From Planctomycetota bacterium (GTDB lineage: Bacteria; Planctomycetota; Phycisphaerae; UBA1845; UTPLA1): DNA of 9,218 nt. The DNA is taken from contig JADJRI010000089.1 of NCBI GenBank assembly GCA_016712275.1, positions 1 through 9,218 on the forward strand. The letters are read 5' to 3'. This document shows, piece after piece, positions 1 to 6,075 of the stretch (positions within the stretch are counted from its first letter, which is position 1; every line of letters begins with the position of its first letter). The notes beneath the pieces were generated by a model. It was not told the DNA's origin. It saw nothing but the letters and a program-made list of their open reading frames with translations, and made no database searches. The translations under genes and the position numbers were made by a program.

Positions 1-39
1 GCGGTCCCAGCGGCCGGCCGGTTGCCGTGCTTCAATCAT
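1..39 (-). CDS. Possible start of terminase large subunit (partial)
   Basis: An ATG at 39 opens a frame that overlaps the stop of the terminase small subunit remnant (TGA at 32-34) and stays open to the window edge (MIEARQPAGRWDR). Only 13 codons are visible, so the sequence alone cannot identify it. The call rests on the usual phage order, in which the large subunit (ATPase/nuclease) directly follows the small subunit, and on the overlap, which suggests translational coupling. Confidence 0.35.
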   Translation of the reverse strand, partial: MIEARQPAGRWDR

Positions 40-507
40 CGGCGCGCGTCGCCGGCTTGTCTTGGAAAAGCTCGGTTACGCGCTGGCAGACCGCCGTGCG
101 AACCCCATCGAAGTGTTTTTGCAGCTGGTCGAGCAGGTCCGTGGGCAAAACATATTCGTGCTCCGACATGGTCAGCGCCGCTTCGAATCCTTCGCCGAAC
201 AGACGGAAAATGTGCGCGCCACCACCTGCCCACTATGAGCCTCCAGCAGCACGCGTTTTCTCTGGTCGAGTTCGAGTCTTTGCAATTCGGTCTGTACGTC
301 CGTCAGCCGGGTTCGAGCTTTGCGAGTTCAGCGGAATCCCGAACCGCCGGCGGTTCCAGAGAATCGGCAGCGCCAGCTCAGATGGAATTTGTTTGTTGGT
401 TGCGGTCGAACCCTCCGGTTGGTTCCATCCAGTCTCCCGCAACCGGGTTGCAACCGTTTCGCGGGAAATCCGCTTAAATCCGCCAGTTTGGAAATGCTGC
501 AATACAT
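32..507 (-). pseudogene. Phage terminase small subunit, Nu1-like, frameshifted
   Basis: DNA-recognition subunit of the packaging motor, read across several frames. From the ATG at 507, preceded by AGAGAGG, comes SISKLADLSGF. About base 475 the reading moves to another frame giving ISRETVATRLRETGW, and together these form the winged-helix N-terminus typical of lambda Nu1-like proteins. It continues as SELALPILWNRRRFG (about 350-400). The next recognisable part, LTDVQTELQRLELDQRKR (about 305-250), is a charged helical segment typical of these proteins. The last frame (about 204-32) gives IFRLFGEGFEAALTM and MSEHEYVLPTDLLDQLQ, ending at TGA 32-34. Restored length is about 160 residues, usual for the family. 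At least three indels are needed, so the gene as read is dead. A frame opening at ATG 526 is the alternative start but gives no better N-terminus. The family call rests on pattern recognition of the N-terminus and coiled middle. Confidence 0.6.
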
Positions 508-544
508 GGGCACGCCTCTCTTTCATGAAATGTTGATTTGCCGC

Positions 545-605
545 TTAACGCCAGATAGCAGAATTGCTGTTGACGCCAGTCTAGAAAATGCAAAATTAAC
601 GCCTC
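545..605. repeat. Three direct repeats TTRACGCC upstream of the terminase remnant
   Basis: TTAACGCCAG (545-554), TTGACGCCAG (570-579) and TTAACGCCTC (596-605) lie in the same orientation, 25 and 26 bases apart, in the leader of the minus-strand terminase gene. That is about 2.5 helical turns, compatible with a phased operator or iteron set. No function is known. The rest of the gap (508-730) shows no gene I can support. Confidence 0.45.
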
Positions 606-664
606 CCAGCGCCTGAAGGCAATGTCCCCTGGAAGTACCCCAGAAGGCCCGCAACTTGTTGATT

Positions 665-673
665 ATCATAGCA
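665..673 (-). promoter_or_regulatory. Possible extended -10 promoter for the terminase operon
   Basis: On the minus strand TGCTATGAT resembles an extended -10 box (TGnTATAAT with one mismatch). No convincing -35 lies upstream, which extended -10 promoters can tolerate. It points to the terminase start at 507, leaving a leader of about 150 bases that contains the TTRACGCC repeats. This is a weak sequence match only. Confidence 0.25.
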
Positions 674-730
674 ATATCACTCAAGCAACGTGGCACGCCG
701 CCGTTCAATCATCGTCGCCAATCGACCGGG

Positions 731-906
731 CGCGTCGTCACCTCGACAAAGGACAGAAGATTGCGATGGCATTAGAGATCGAGCCGCACTTTGCGGAGGA
801 GTCCGCCAAGCGTCGGAAGGAAACCGAAGGGCGCCCATCAAAACTGGTGGAAAATGTCCCACCAGTTTCCAAGGTTCCCAAGTCCCGCGACCAAGCGGCC
901 GCCGCC
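731..906 (+). pseudogene. ParB-like module remnant, copy 1
   Basis: The plus strand encodes RRHLDKGQKIAMALEIEP, HFAEESAKRRKETEGRPS, KLVENVPPVSK and KSRDQAAAAV in one frame. This matches the segment of ParB-like nuclease/regulator proteins that lies between the ParB domain and the helix-turn-helix (RRHL-dkgQ...KARDqAAaavGVS). The N-terminal ParB domain is missing. After the AAAAV the frame loses the expected helix-turn-helix and runs into the second copy. Family members act in partitioning or transcription control of plasmids and phages by binding DNA. Here it is a fragment on the strand opposite to its neighbours, so it was probably brought in or left by rearrangement. It contains the hairpin at 841-868. 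Confidence 0.55.
841..868. other. Perfect 10-bp hairpin, loop AAAATGTC
   Basis: Left arm AAACTGGTGG (841-850), 8-base loop AAAATGTC (851-858), right arm CCACCAGTTT (859-868). All ten pairs match. It lies inside the ParB-like coding remnant, over codons K-L-V-E-N-V-P-P-V. Confidence 0.8.
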
Positions 907-962
907 GTGGCTTCACCGTCTCGACCGATCCGGTCGCCAGTCCTCCGCATCATCGAACCCGG

Positions 963-1138
963 CGCGTCGTCACCTCGACAAAGGACAGAAGATTGCGATG
1001 GCATTAGAGATCGAGCCGCACTTTGCGGAAGAGGCGCGGAAGCGGTACGAGGCGACAGTCGGCAGGCCGTCGAAATCGGTGGAAAATGTCCCACCGATTT
1101 CCAAGGTTCCCAAGTCCCGCGACCAAGCGGCCGCCGCC
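963..1138 (+). pseudogene. ParB-like module remnant, copy 2
   Basis: Second copy of the same module: RRHLDKGQKIAMALEIEP, then HFAEEARKRYEATVGRPS, KSVENVPPISK and KSRDQAAAAR. It is in another frame from copy 1 because the joint between copies is not a multiple of three. The coding sequence stops matching the family at about 1139, exactly where the minus-strand SSB-like fragment begins, so 1139/1140 looks like a recombination joint. Compared with copy 1, the interior codes for different residues (EEARKRYEATV against EESAKRRKETE) while keeping charge and length. It contains the hairpin at 1072-1101. Confidence 0.55.
1072..1101. other. Perfect 11-bp hairpin, loop AAAATGTC
   Basis: Left arm GAAATCGGTGG (1072-1082), loop AAAATGTC (1083-1090), right arm CCACCGATTTC (1091-1101). 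Relative to the hairpin at 841-868, two adjacent bases change in each arm (CT to TC on the left, AG to GA on the right) and both pairs are kept. The loop is identical. Confidence 0.8.
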
Positions 1139-1139
1139 C

Positions 1140-1212
1140 GTAACTTGCCAGCGGCCGACGTGCGGCTCTGTGGTGAGCCGTACAGCCTCCCGATAACCAG
1201 CGCGCGGATCAT
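1140..1212 (-). pseudogene. Truncated single-stranded DNA-binding protein-like gene
   Basis: From the ATG at 1212 the minus strand reads MIRALVIGRLYGSPQSRT followed by SAAGK. This resembles the first beta strand and turn of the small SSB-like proteins of phages and plasmids (M-I-x-A-L-v-x-G-x-L-x-G-x-P-x-x-R-T-s-x-G-K). After residue 24 the sequence becomes the antisense of the plus-strand ParB-like copy, so the rest of the OB fold is absent and the product cannot work. It sits where an SSB would belong, downstream of the primase-helicase and the two small genes. The family call rests on a short match. Confidence 0.5.
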
Positions 1213-1260
1213 GGCTTAAACCCGCTTTTCACGTCCGCCAGCAACCTCCGAAGATCGGGA

Positions 1261-1832
1261 CTATCGATCCGACGCGAGAATTCGACGATCCGCAATTCGC
1301 AATGCACAAACGGCATTCGCTTTCAGAATTTCTCGCGTCATGGAAAACAACATTGCAAAGCACTCTTCCGGTGGTTTCATCCAGTGACTGGACAGCCCTT
1401 TTGCGCATCCGCCAGCAATCATAACTTCATCCAACGATGATCCAATCCGGAAGTCATCGGTAAACAACTGTTCGGCGGTCCATCCAGCAAGGGCGCGCAT
1501 CGCCGTTATCGCGGTACCGGCCGGATCGATACGGGTATCAACGCGCTCTAGCGGTGCCTTGGGGGATACCGTCGTTTCACCTCCCCAAAAATTGACGCCT
1601 GGGATTTCGTTAACCTTCCAAATCCTTAGCCGATAAGCACGCCACCATCTAACTCCGTCCGCCGTCGCCTGAACACAACGGCATGGCCAGCCCTCATGCA
1701 CGGCGGCGATGCGTCGCGTGACTCCAGCGCCTTAATTCCTTGCTGCTCGTAAGCGAGGCGCATCAATCCAGCTACGGTTTCGTAAAGCTGAGCCCTCTTC
1801 CGGGTCGGCAGCGTGTTGAGCGCGGTGTTCAT
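1261..1832 (-). pseudogene. Unknown protein of about 190 residues, one frameshift
   Basis: The ATG at 1832 follows GTGGAGGTGCGGC, a good ribosome site, and overlaps the stop of the preceding gene. The first part reads MNTALNTLPTRKRAQLYETV and GLMRLAYEQQGIKALE. Near 1715-1720 the sense moves to another frame with VTRRIAAVHEGWP and CVQATADGVRWWRAYR, and this runs uninterrupted to TAG at 1261-1263, including GVNFWGGETTVSP and LAGWTAEQLFTDDF. One base change would rejoin the halves. The second frame alone is open over 1261-1701. I recognise no family. It is probably soluble: I see no signal peptide or membrane segment. The position between the primase operon and the SSB-like fragment suggests an accessory early gene. 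Confidence 0.5.
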
Positions 1833-2100
1833 GCCGCACCTCCACCTGCCACCTGCCACCGTGCGCCGCAATGGCTACATCCCACAGGATCACCGCCGTC
1901 GGGCCCATAAATCGGCGTCGGCCGATCGCACCGGATCAACAATCGGTAAGGCCGGTAGTCGGCCGGCCGGCAGATTGTCGGTGCGGCCTGGGCAGCTTGG
2001 CTCCAGCCGGCACGGTGCCGGGTTGTCGCTCGGCATGTCCTGGAATGTCCGGGCCGACCGGTGGCGAGTTCTCCTGTGAGGGACTCTGTGAGGAACTCAT
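1829..2100 (-). pseudogene. Small unknown protein with CxxC motif, frameshifted
   Basis: The ATG at 2100 gives a polar start, MSSSQSPSQENSPPVGPDIP, then GHAERQPGTVPAGAKLP. This frame stops at TGA near 1935. A neighbouring frame gives ICRPADYRPYRLL, then YGPDGGDPVGCSHCGARWQV, ending in a TGA that overlaps the ATG of the next gene (ATGA at 1829-1832). The CSHC pair could be half of a zinc-binding site. The restored protein is about 90 residues. The exact point of the frame change is unclear, and so is the join. Its start lies inside the cluster of GAGGAACTC repeats. Confidence 0.4.
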
Positions 2101-2348
2101 GAGGAACTCGTGAGGGCTAACTGATTGAAAATTAGAACGTGAGGAACTCCGAGGGACTCCTTAAAACTTTCTGATTTTCTTCCACAGCTTTTGATGCGGC
2201 GCTGTTGTCGGCTTGGCTGCATGGAAAATCTGCAGAAATATCTAAAAGTTCCTCATTTTTAGAAAGTTCATAATTTTCAATAGAATAGACCTCACTATTT
2301 GGTAGTGAGTTCCTCACGAGTTCCTGCATGGCTCCTAACAAGTTCCTC
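2076..2348. repeat. Cluster of GAGGAACTC-type repeats in opposed orientations
   Basis: On the plus strand GAGGAACTC or GAGGGACTC occurs at 2078-2086, 2090-2098, 2101-2109, 2141-2149 and 2151-2159. The reverse complement (GAGTTCCTC and close variants) occurs at 2246-2254, 2307-2315, 2318-2326 and 2340-2348. Adjacent copies are often 10 to 12 bases apart, about one helical turn. The two halves face each other across about 90 bases, so the cluster is an extended imperfect inverted repeat. It covers the 3' end of the helicase remnant and the start of the next gene. Iteron-like origin sites or operators look like this, but function is not shown. Confidence 0.6.
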
Positions 2349-3621
2349 ATTCCGGCGGAAGTCTCAAGCCTTCGATATGCGCGCCGTCGCCGCTGACGGT
2401 CTTCCGTACAAATCCCCGCCCTAGGCGTTGTGTTCGCAATTTCGATTGCGGCCCGACTAAAGACGTTGTGCAACCGGATTCTGCCGCTCCCCTCGCACCA
2501 TGCAGCGAAATTCGGATAAAGCCATTCGTCGGCATGTTCATATCCGACGCGGCTTTCCGACATGCCGTGGCGTGTAACCTTCCTTTTGGAACCTACCTTG
2601 GTTTTGCGGATTCTTCGAAAACCACGTTATCCGTAGCCAAGCCCGCTACCGTATTTGTTGCGGCCAGGGCGTCAGTTTGCCATGGCGTACAGACTACGGG
2701 CCGCGTTGTCGGTATTGCGCAGAAAGTTCGTCACGTCGTCGCGCGACATTGCCAGCGCCAAGCGGCAACGGCGGGTAGCAGTGGCTCGAATTCGGCGTCA
2801 AGGTCACGGCGTTGGTGAGCCGGGACAACATGCTCGAATGGGATGGTTACGCGCGCCGCTGGATGCCACTTGAATAATCCGTGCCTCCGTGTGCTGATTG
2901 CCGGCGATGATGACCATTCCGGCGAACTCAAAGGATTCACCAGCCTGCTTGTGCTTTTCCTCAAAACGAATTCGATCTTGGCCGGTAGTCGGCTTTCAGC
3001 ATGGACACGTCACCATGCCAGCGCTCGGCATCGGTGATGACGACAACCTTTTGCCGAAAAATCTTTGCGGATTCAAATCGGTTCCCCCAAGACTCTTTAA
3101 GTCGGTGGAGTGAACCGCCAAAAGCCAACAAGCGCTGTAACTAGCCGAATGAATGTCCCTTTGCCGCCCCTCCTGGGCCGATTAGCTCTATGAATCGCTG
3201 CAATCAGCGCGCCCTGTAATGCAGGCGTTGATCGCTGCTCTTAGCACTTGAACTCGTCTGGGCGCACCGCGTCAAGCAACTACTTCGATAACCGCTGTTG
3301 GTTCAAGCGCGTCGGGTAGCCAGTCGTAAGTGAGAACGAACGTTAATCCAAACTGGGATCGTGCGGAAATAGCTTTTTGTCGCTTAACCTGAGAACACCG
3401 TTTTTAAATCCTGTCGGTTTTCAACGGTCCAAGTCGGTAGCGGTTTCCCAAGTAAGGCCCTTTGTAACACCAGAAACGTAAGCGGCGCTAAATGGGAAAT
3501 CGTCCGAATACTTGCGAATGGCGCGATAAACGGCGCTCTCGGAAAGCAGGGCGGGTTTACGCTCAAAAATGCCGACCGCTTTATCATAATGATAAAAATC
3601 ATTGTGGATGCGTGGTATCAT
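2132..3621 (-). pseudogene. P4/D5-type superfamily 3 helicase part of a primase-helicase, heavily frameshifted
   Basis: C-terminal helicase half of a phage/plasmid primase, in pieces across all three frames. In order: IHNDFYHYDKAVGIFERK and FPFSAAYVSGVTKGL (from 3621); NGVLRLSDKKLFPHDP; FVLTYDWLPDALEPTAVIE; VQVLRAAINACITGRAD; then the Walker A region at about 3154-3182, GPGG.GKGTFIRLVTALVG once a missing base is restored; VHSTDLKSL and NRFESAKIF; VVVITDAERWHGDVSM (Walker B, about 3019-3047); RIRFEEKHKQAGESFEF and MVIIAGNQ (motif C with its Asn, about 2892-2920); RVTIPFEHVVPAHQRRDLD; MSRDDVTNFLRNTDNAA; then the C-terminal winged-helix region (YPNFAAWCEG, RAAIEIANTTP), ending at 2132. A frame change occurs about every 60-120 bases, so no functional helicase can be made. 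The intact protein would unwind the element's origin as a hexamer. The last about 70 residues are not family-typical and overlap the GAGGAACTC repeats. Confidence 0.8.
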
Positions 3622-4578
3622 ATGGCTCGAATTCCTGCGTCTTTGCGAGAATTCCGGCTGCTCTCTGTTGCGATGTCAGTCTCATTTCCCCTGTGCTCGC
3701 AAATGAGCGGAGGAGTTTTCCGCCGTCGCTTCCGATGGGCAGCGGCTCCTGGGCTTCAAGCGGCGGCGGCTCCTGGGCTTCAAGTGGCAGCGGCTCCTGG
3801 GCTTCGCTCGCCAGTCGTTCCCGAGTTCATCGACCGTGCCTCCCGCGTCCAGCCAGTCCGACACGTCGCCTTTGTCTGGCGGTCCCGGCAGTTCCAGCGA
3901 GCGAATATCGGCCACCTTGCCGCGCAACTGTTCGGCGACATGCCGCATATGGGCGCGCCCTTGTTCGTCGTTGTCGGGCAGCAGGATCACACGGGCCGCG
4001 CCGGTCAACTGCGTGGTGTACTCGGCTTTCCACTTGGCGCGCTGTTCAGGTTTGGACGCGCCCTCGACATTGGAAGTAGCCACCGCCAAGAGACGCCAGA
4101 CGATCAGCGTCCTTTTCTCCCTCGCAGATGAAGACGGTTCAGCCTTCGGCAATGGCTGCCTTGAGTTCGGCGAGCGGTAGAGAAAATAAGGTGCGTTTCC
4201 TGGGCGTTTCCACAACCAGCCGCCCCGTCCGTCCGGCCAGCGTTGGAGAAAGTCTTTTGGCTCGTAGCGGATTTTCTGGAATGCCTCCGCGACCATCGAG
4301 GTCACGATATGAATACGTGGCGACGATGCGGCGCTTGCCGCTGCCAGCTCGGCTCTGGCGTGATGTCCAACGCCTAGATTTCCAGTCCATCACAGCCGGC
4401 GTGGCAGTTCACAACCACGGCTTGGGTGTCGCCAGCCTGAGGTTCAGGCTCGGTTTGTGGCCGTGGCCGTCCGCTTCGTGGATCGGACAAAAGCCACGAA
4501 CTCATCGCCGGATTTGGTGGGTTTGCAGCCGAGTCGGGTAAGCGCGGCGATGGCGTCCTGCAGGGCAGCGGCGCTCAT
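3613..4578 (-). pseudogene. Primase part (zinc finger and Toprim) of a primase-helicase, frameshifted
   Basis: Starts at ATG 4578 behind a perfect GGAGGTG (4584-4590) and overlaps the restored proQ-like stop (ATGA). The first frame gives MSAAALQDAIAALTRLGCKP. Shifted frames then give CPIH (4478-4489), ADGHGHKPSLNL, and NCHAGC (4392-4406), a CHC2-like zinc finger for template binding. Next come RRIVATYSYRDLDG and IRYEPKDFLQRWPDGRGGW, then the Toprim fold with VFICEGEKDADRLASLG (about 4100-4138) and VILLPDNDEQGRAH (about 3955-3990), which carry the acidic catalytic residues. LPGPPDKGDVSDWLDAGGT follows, then a repeated linker (3738-3805). There are at least six frame changes. The stop at 4139-4141 is best explained by CGA to TGA in the motif EGRTVF, a true substitution. 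TAG at 4374-4376 is another in-frame stop. It probably formed one gene with the helicase half, about 815 residues in all. The intact enzyme would make primers for the element's replication. Confidence 0.8.
3738..3805. repeat. Three tandem 24-bp repeats encoding a proline-rich linker
   Basis: Three units of 24 bases (3738-3761, 3762-3785, 3786-3809, the last diverging after 3805) share GGCTCCTGGGCTTC. In one minus-strand frame they encode EAQEPLPL, EAQEPPPL and EAQEPLPI, an acidic proline-rich spacer just after the Toprim domain. The Toprim frame reaches it only after a 1-base shift. As read it enters the repeat as KPRSRCHL and similar basic residues. Confidence 0.75.
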
Positions 4579-4633
4579 GGCTTCACCTCCGTCCGACGGG
4601 TCACGGTGACGGCGGTCACGGCGCCGGGTTTCT

Positions 4634-5095
4634 TCAACCGCAGTATTGGCCGCCCTGCAAGCGCCCTCGGCGGCGGCTGGGTCGGTGCAGGGGTCGGTGC
4701 AGGTGCGGGTGCGGGTGCGCCCGTATCGGCCGCCTGGCTGGCTTGACGGGGTTTCTTGGGGCTACTTTCCGCCGGGCAACCTTTTGCTGTTCGGCGGTCA
4801 CCTCGCCGGCGGGATTCCCTGCCAGGTCGACGCGGCAAGCGCCCTCACGGGCCAAAGCGAGTTGGTATCGCCGCCGCTCGCAGTACCGTTTCAGCGCCCG
4901 CTTCAAGGTCGCCGGGTCAAGGTCGGGGTGTTGCGCCGCCAGGTCGAGGTGTATCCCGATTTTCAGCGGAACCGGTGCGTCCAGGTTGAAGGTCTTGGGA
5001 TATTCGCGGGTCAACCAGGATTGCAGGGCAATTGTTTGCTCGCCGCGAATTTCGGCGGTGTTGGTGGTGTCAATCTGGGTGTTTTCGGTTATCAT
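4634..5095 (-). CDS. ProQ/FinO-family RNA chaperone
   Basis: The ATG at 5095 opens 153 codons. Residues about 20-105 form a ProQ/FinO domain: TIALQSWLTREYPKTF, PVPLKIGIHLDLAAQHPDLD, ALKRYCERRRYQLALA, then GACRVDLAGNPAGEVT. Members bind structured RNAs, often the terminator hairpins of small RNAs, and can steady sRNA-mRNA pairs; plasmid FinO controls transfer. The open frame ends in a basic tail (ARRPIRAHPHPHLHRP) that is probably out of frame. Restoring one base near 4755 instead gives PKKPRQASQAADTGAPAPAP and ends at 4575, so the TGA overlaps the primase ATG. That fits a 173-residue protein coupled to the primase, with a Pro-Ala tail usual for the family. The domain itself is intact, so a truncated protein may still work. 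The ribosome site is weak (AAGAG just before ATG). Confidence 0.85.
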   Translation of the reverse strand: MITENTQIDTTNTAEIRGEQTIALQSWLTREYPKTFNLDAPVPLKIGIHLDLAAQHPDLDPATLKRALKRYCERRRYQLALAREGACRVDLAGNPAGEVTAEQQKVARRKVAPRNPVKPARRPIRAHPHPHLHRPLHRPSRRRGRLQGGQYCG

Positions 5096-5117
5096 CTCTT
5101 ACACCATTAGTGAATTT

Positions 5118-5161
5118 GGCCCGCCTAGCAGCTGCTAACTGCGATTGAAGCGGGCCTTTTT
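5118..5161 (+). terminator. Plus-strand intrinsic terminator, antisense to the operon
   Basis: GGCCCGC (5118-5124) pairs with GCGGGCC (5150-5156) and is followed by TTTTT (5157-5161). The loop holds a perfect 12-base palindrome, TAGCAGCTGCTA (5126-5137). The T-run lies on the plus strand, while all nearby genes run on the minus strand. It would end transcripts coming from the proQ-like side. Read on the minus strand it has an A-run before the stem and no T-run after it. Confidence 0.6.
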
Positions 5162-5266
5162 CTTGCCCGCAGTTCTTGCAGGCGCGCGAAATTGGCCGCC
5201 AGCACGTCGCTGGCAGCGGGGAGAGGTTGGGTGGGGGTAGCACGGCCGCGCGCCGGGAAGGGCGGC

Positions 5267-5491
5267 TCAGGCGGCGGTGCGGCGGCGGGGGTGCTTCTTC
5301 GATTCTTCGTGCAGAAGAAGCTTGGCGATGTCGGCCGGCTTGCCGACGGCGAACACCCGCCCGCTGATTCGGCGAGTCGGGATGATCGCGCTCCATGCGC
5401 GGCGCTGGATTTGCGGATAACTCAGCCCGACGTTGAAGGGTCGCAGTTTCGCGGCCAACTCACAGAGTGGCGTCAATTCGGTTTCGGACAT
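5267..5491 (-). CDS. AlpA/excisionase-like DNA-binding protein
   Basis: The ATG at 5491 is preceded by GAGG about 14 bases upstream. The protein starts MSETELTPLCELAAKLRPFN, then VGLSYPQIQRRAWSAIIP, TRRISGRVFAVGKPADIA and KLLLHEE. This has the layout of small winged-helix excisionase/AlpA-type proteins, with recognition helix IQRRAW and a wing of the type RxxGRxFAV. Such proteins bend DNA for excision or switch on satellite and prophage early genes. It is first in the operon with proQ and primase, as expected of a regulator. The frame as read stops at 5267 after a run of CGC/GCC codons. A shifted frame continues sensibly (AASDVLAANFARLQELRARK) to TAG at 5125-5127, so the original protein was probably about 122 residues with a Pro-Ala linker and a helical tail. 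The DNA-binding part is complete. Confidence 0.6.
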   Translation of the reverse strand: MSETELTPLCELAAKLRPFNVGLSYPQIQRRAWSAIIPTRRISGRVFAVGKPADIAKLLLHEESKKHPRRRTAA

Positions 5492-5542
5492 TTAATTCTG
5501 GCCTCGCGTTGATTTTAAAAACCTTAAGTATGTGCGCGCCGG

Positions 5543-5571
5543 AATGAAGGGCGGTGAAGATCATTTGTCAA
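5543..5571 (-). promoter_or_regulatory. Possible promoter of the regulator-proQ-primase operon
   Basis: On the minus strand a perfect -35 TTGACA (5566-5571) is followed after 17 bases by TTCATT (5543-5548), a poor -10 (three of six). It lies about 50-80 bases upstream of the AlpA-like start, where an early promoter is expected. The weak -10 suggests activation is needed, or that this is chance. Confidence 0.3.
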
Positions 5572-5582
5572 GCCTTTCCGGA

Positions 5583-5634
5583 CGCCCTCCAGCCGGGCAG
5601 GGTGGCGCTATGCCGCTTGCGCGGCTGGAGGGCG
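5583..5634. repeat. Perfect 13-bp inverted repeat
   Basis: CGCCCTCCAGCCG (5583-5595) and CGGCTGGAGGGCG (5622-5634) are perfect inverted copies around a 26-base loop. The loop holds a smaller GC-rich stem. It lies between the stop of the hypothetical gene (5658) and the putative promoter of the next operon. No T-run follows on either strand, so it is not a standard terminator. A Rho-type boundary, protein site or REP-like element are options. Confidence 0.65.
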
Positions 5635-5657
5635 GGACTTAAAGGGGTCAATCGCTG

Positions 5658-6041
5658 TTACGAAAAACCTTTCACGGATCGTAAATCGTCCGCCGCTAAA
5701 TCCAGGCTTCGGAATTGCCCGTGATCAAGGTAAAGCCGGTCGACTTCATCGATGACGAGCCAGCGCCAAAGTCCGGATTCTCGAACGAAGCGGATCTCAA
5801 CAATCCTTTCCGAATGCGCCAGTGTCGTGCAGGTCGGGGCGATTAAGCATGTCAACCTCCAGATCATCGGCGCATCGCCCTCGGTCGACCGGCATATCTC
5901 CGCCAGGTCGCGCAGAATCCCCGCGCGCATTCCGGGCGTTAGGGGATCGGCGCCCATGGATTCCGCCAGCAAGAGCAATTCGTTGGCGAGAATTCGCAGG
6001 GTCCGGGCGACTACAAGGGGTGTAGAATCGATGCTACTCAT
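5658..6041 (-). CDS. Hypothetical protein, 127 residues
   Basis: The ATG at 6041 has a strong ribosome site (AAGGAGG at 6049-6055), and the frame is uninterrupted, unlike nearly all its neighbours. The N-terminal half is a leucine-rich helical stretch (MSSIDSTPLVVARTLRILAN, ELLLLAESMGADPLTPGMRA, GILRDLAEICRS). The second half is mixed and aromatic (RESGLWRWLVIDEVDRLYLD, HGQFRSLDLAADDLRSV). No known motif, signal peptide or membrane segment is apparent. It precedes the AlpA-like gene by about 165 bases with a hairpin between, so it is probably a separate unit. The leader carries two GC-rich hairpins. I cannot assign a function. Confidence 0.6.
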   Translation of the reverse strand: MSSIDSTPLVVARTLRILANELLLLAESMGADPLTPGMRAGILRDLAEICRSTEGDAPMIWRLTCLIAPTCTTLAHSERIVEIRFVRESGLWRWLVIDEVDRLYLDHGQFRSLDLAADDLRSVKGFS

Positions 6042-6075
6042 GGCTTGCCCTCCTTCAAAGGGTTGCCTGTGGGGA

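Larger units (their letters stand above)
731..1138 (+). repeat. 232-bp tandem duplication with a divergent core
   Basis: Bases from 731 recur from 963, a period of 232. About the first 65 bases of the two copies are identical, and the last 40 (867-906 and 1099-1138) are identical too. Between them a stretch of about 53 bases (797-849 against 1029-1081) differs at roughly 23 positions with no length change. The divergence is therefore confined to a core between unchanged flanks. Confidence 0.8.

Noticed and set aside
22..616. Several plus-strand open frames at the left end
   Set aside because: The minus strand carries coherent terminase small subunit segments over 32-507. The plus frames have no family-like sequence or ribosome site.
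731..1138. Diversity-generating retroelement template/variable repeat pair
   Set aside because: The core differences are of all base types rather than changes at template adenines, and no reverse transcriptase is present.
4684..4721. Short GC-rich tandem repeat (GGTGCGGGTGCG type)
   Set aside because: It is real but simply encodes the Ala-Pro-rich tail of the ProQ-like protein, which is usual for the family.
4575..4838. Separate 87-codon minus-strand gene overlapping proQ
   Set aside because: Its second half (Pro-Ala repeats to the stop overlapping the primase ATG) is better read as the shifted tail of the ProQ-like protein. Its first half is an arginine-rich shadow.
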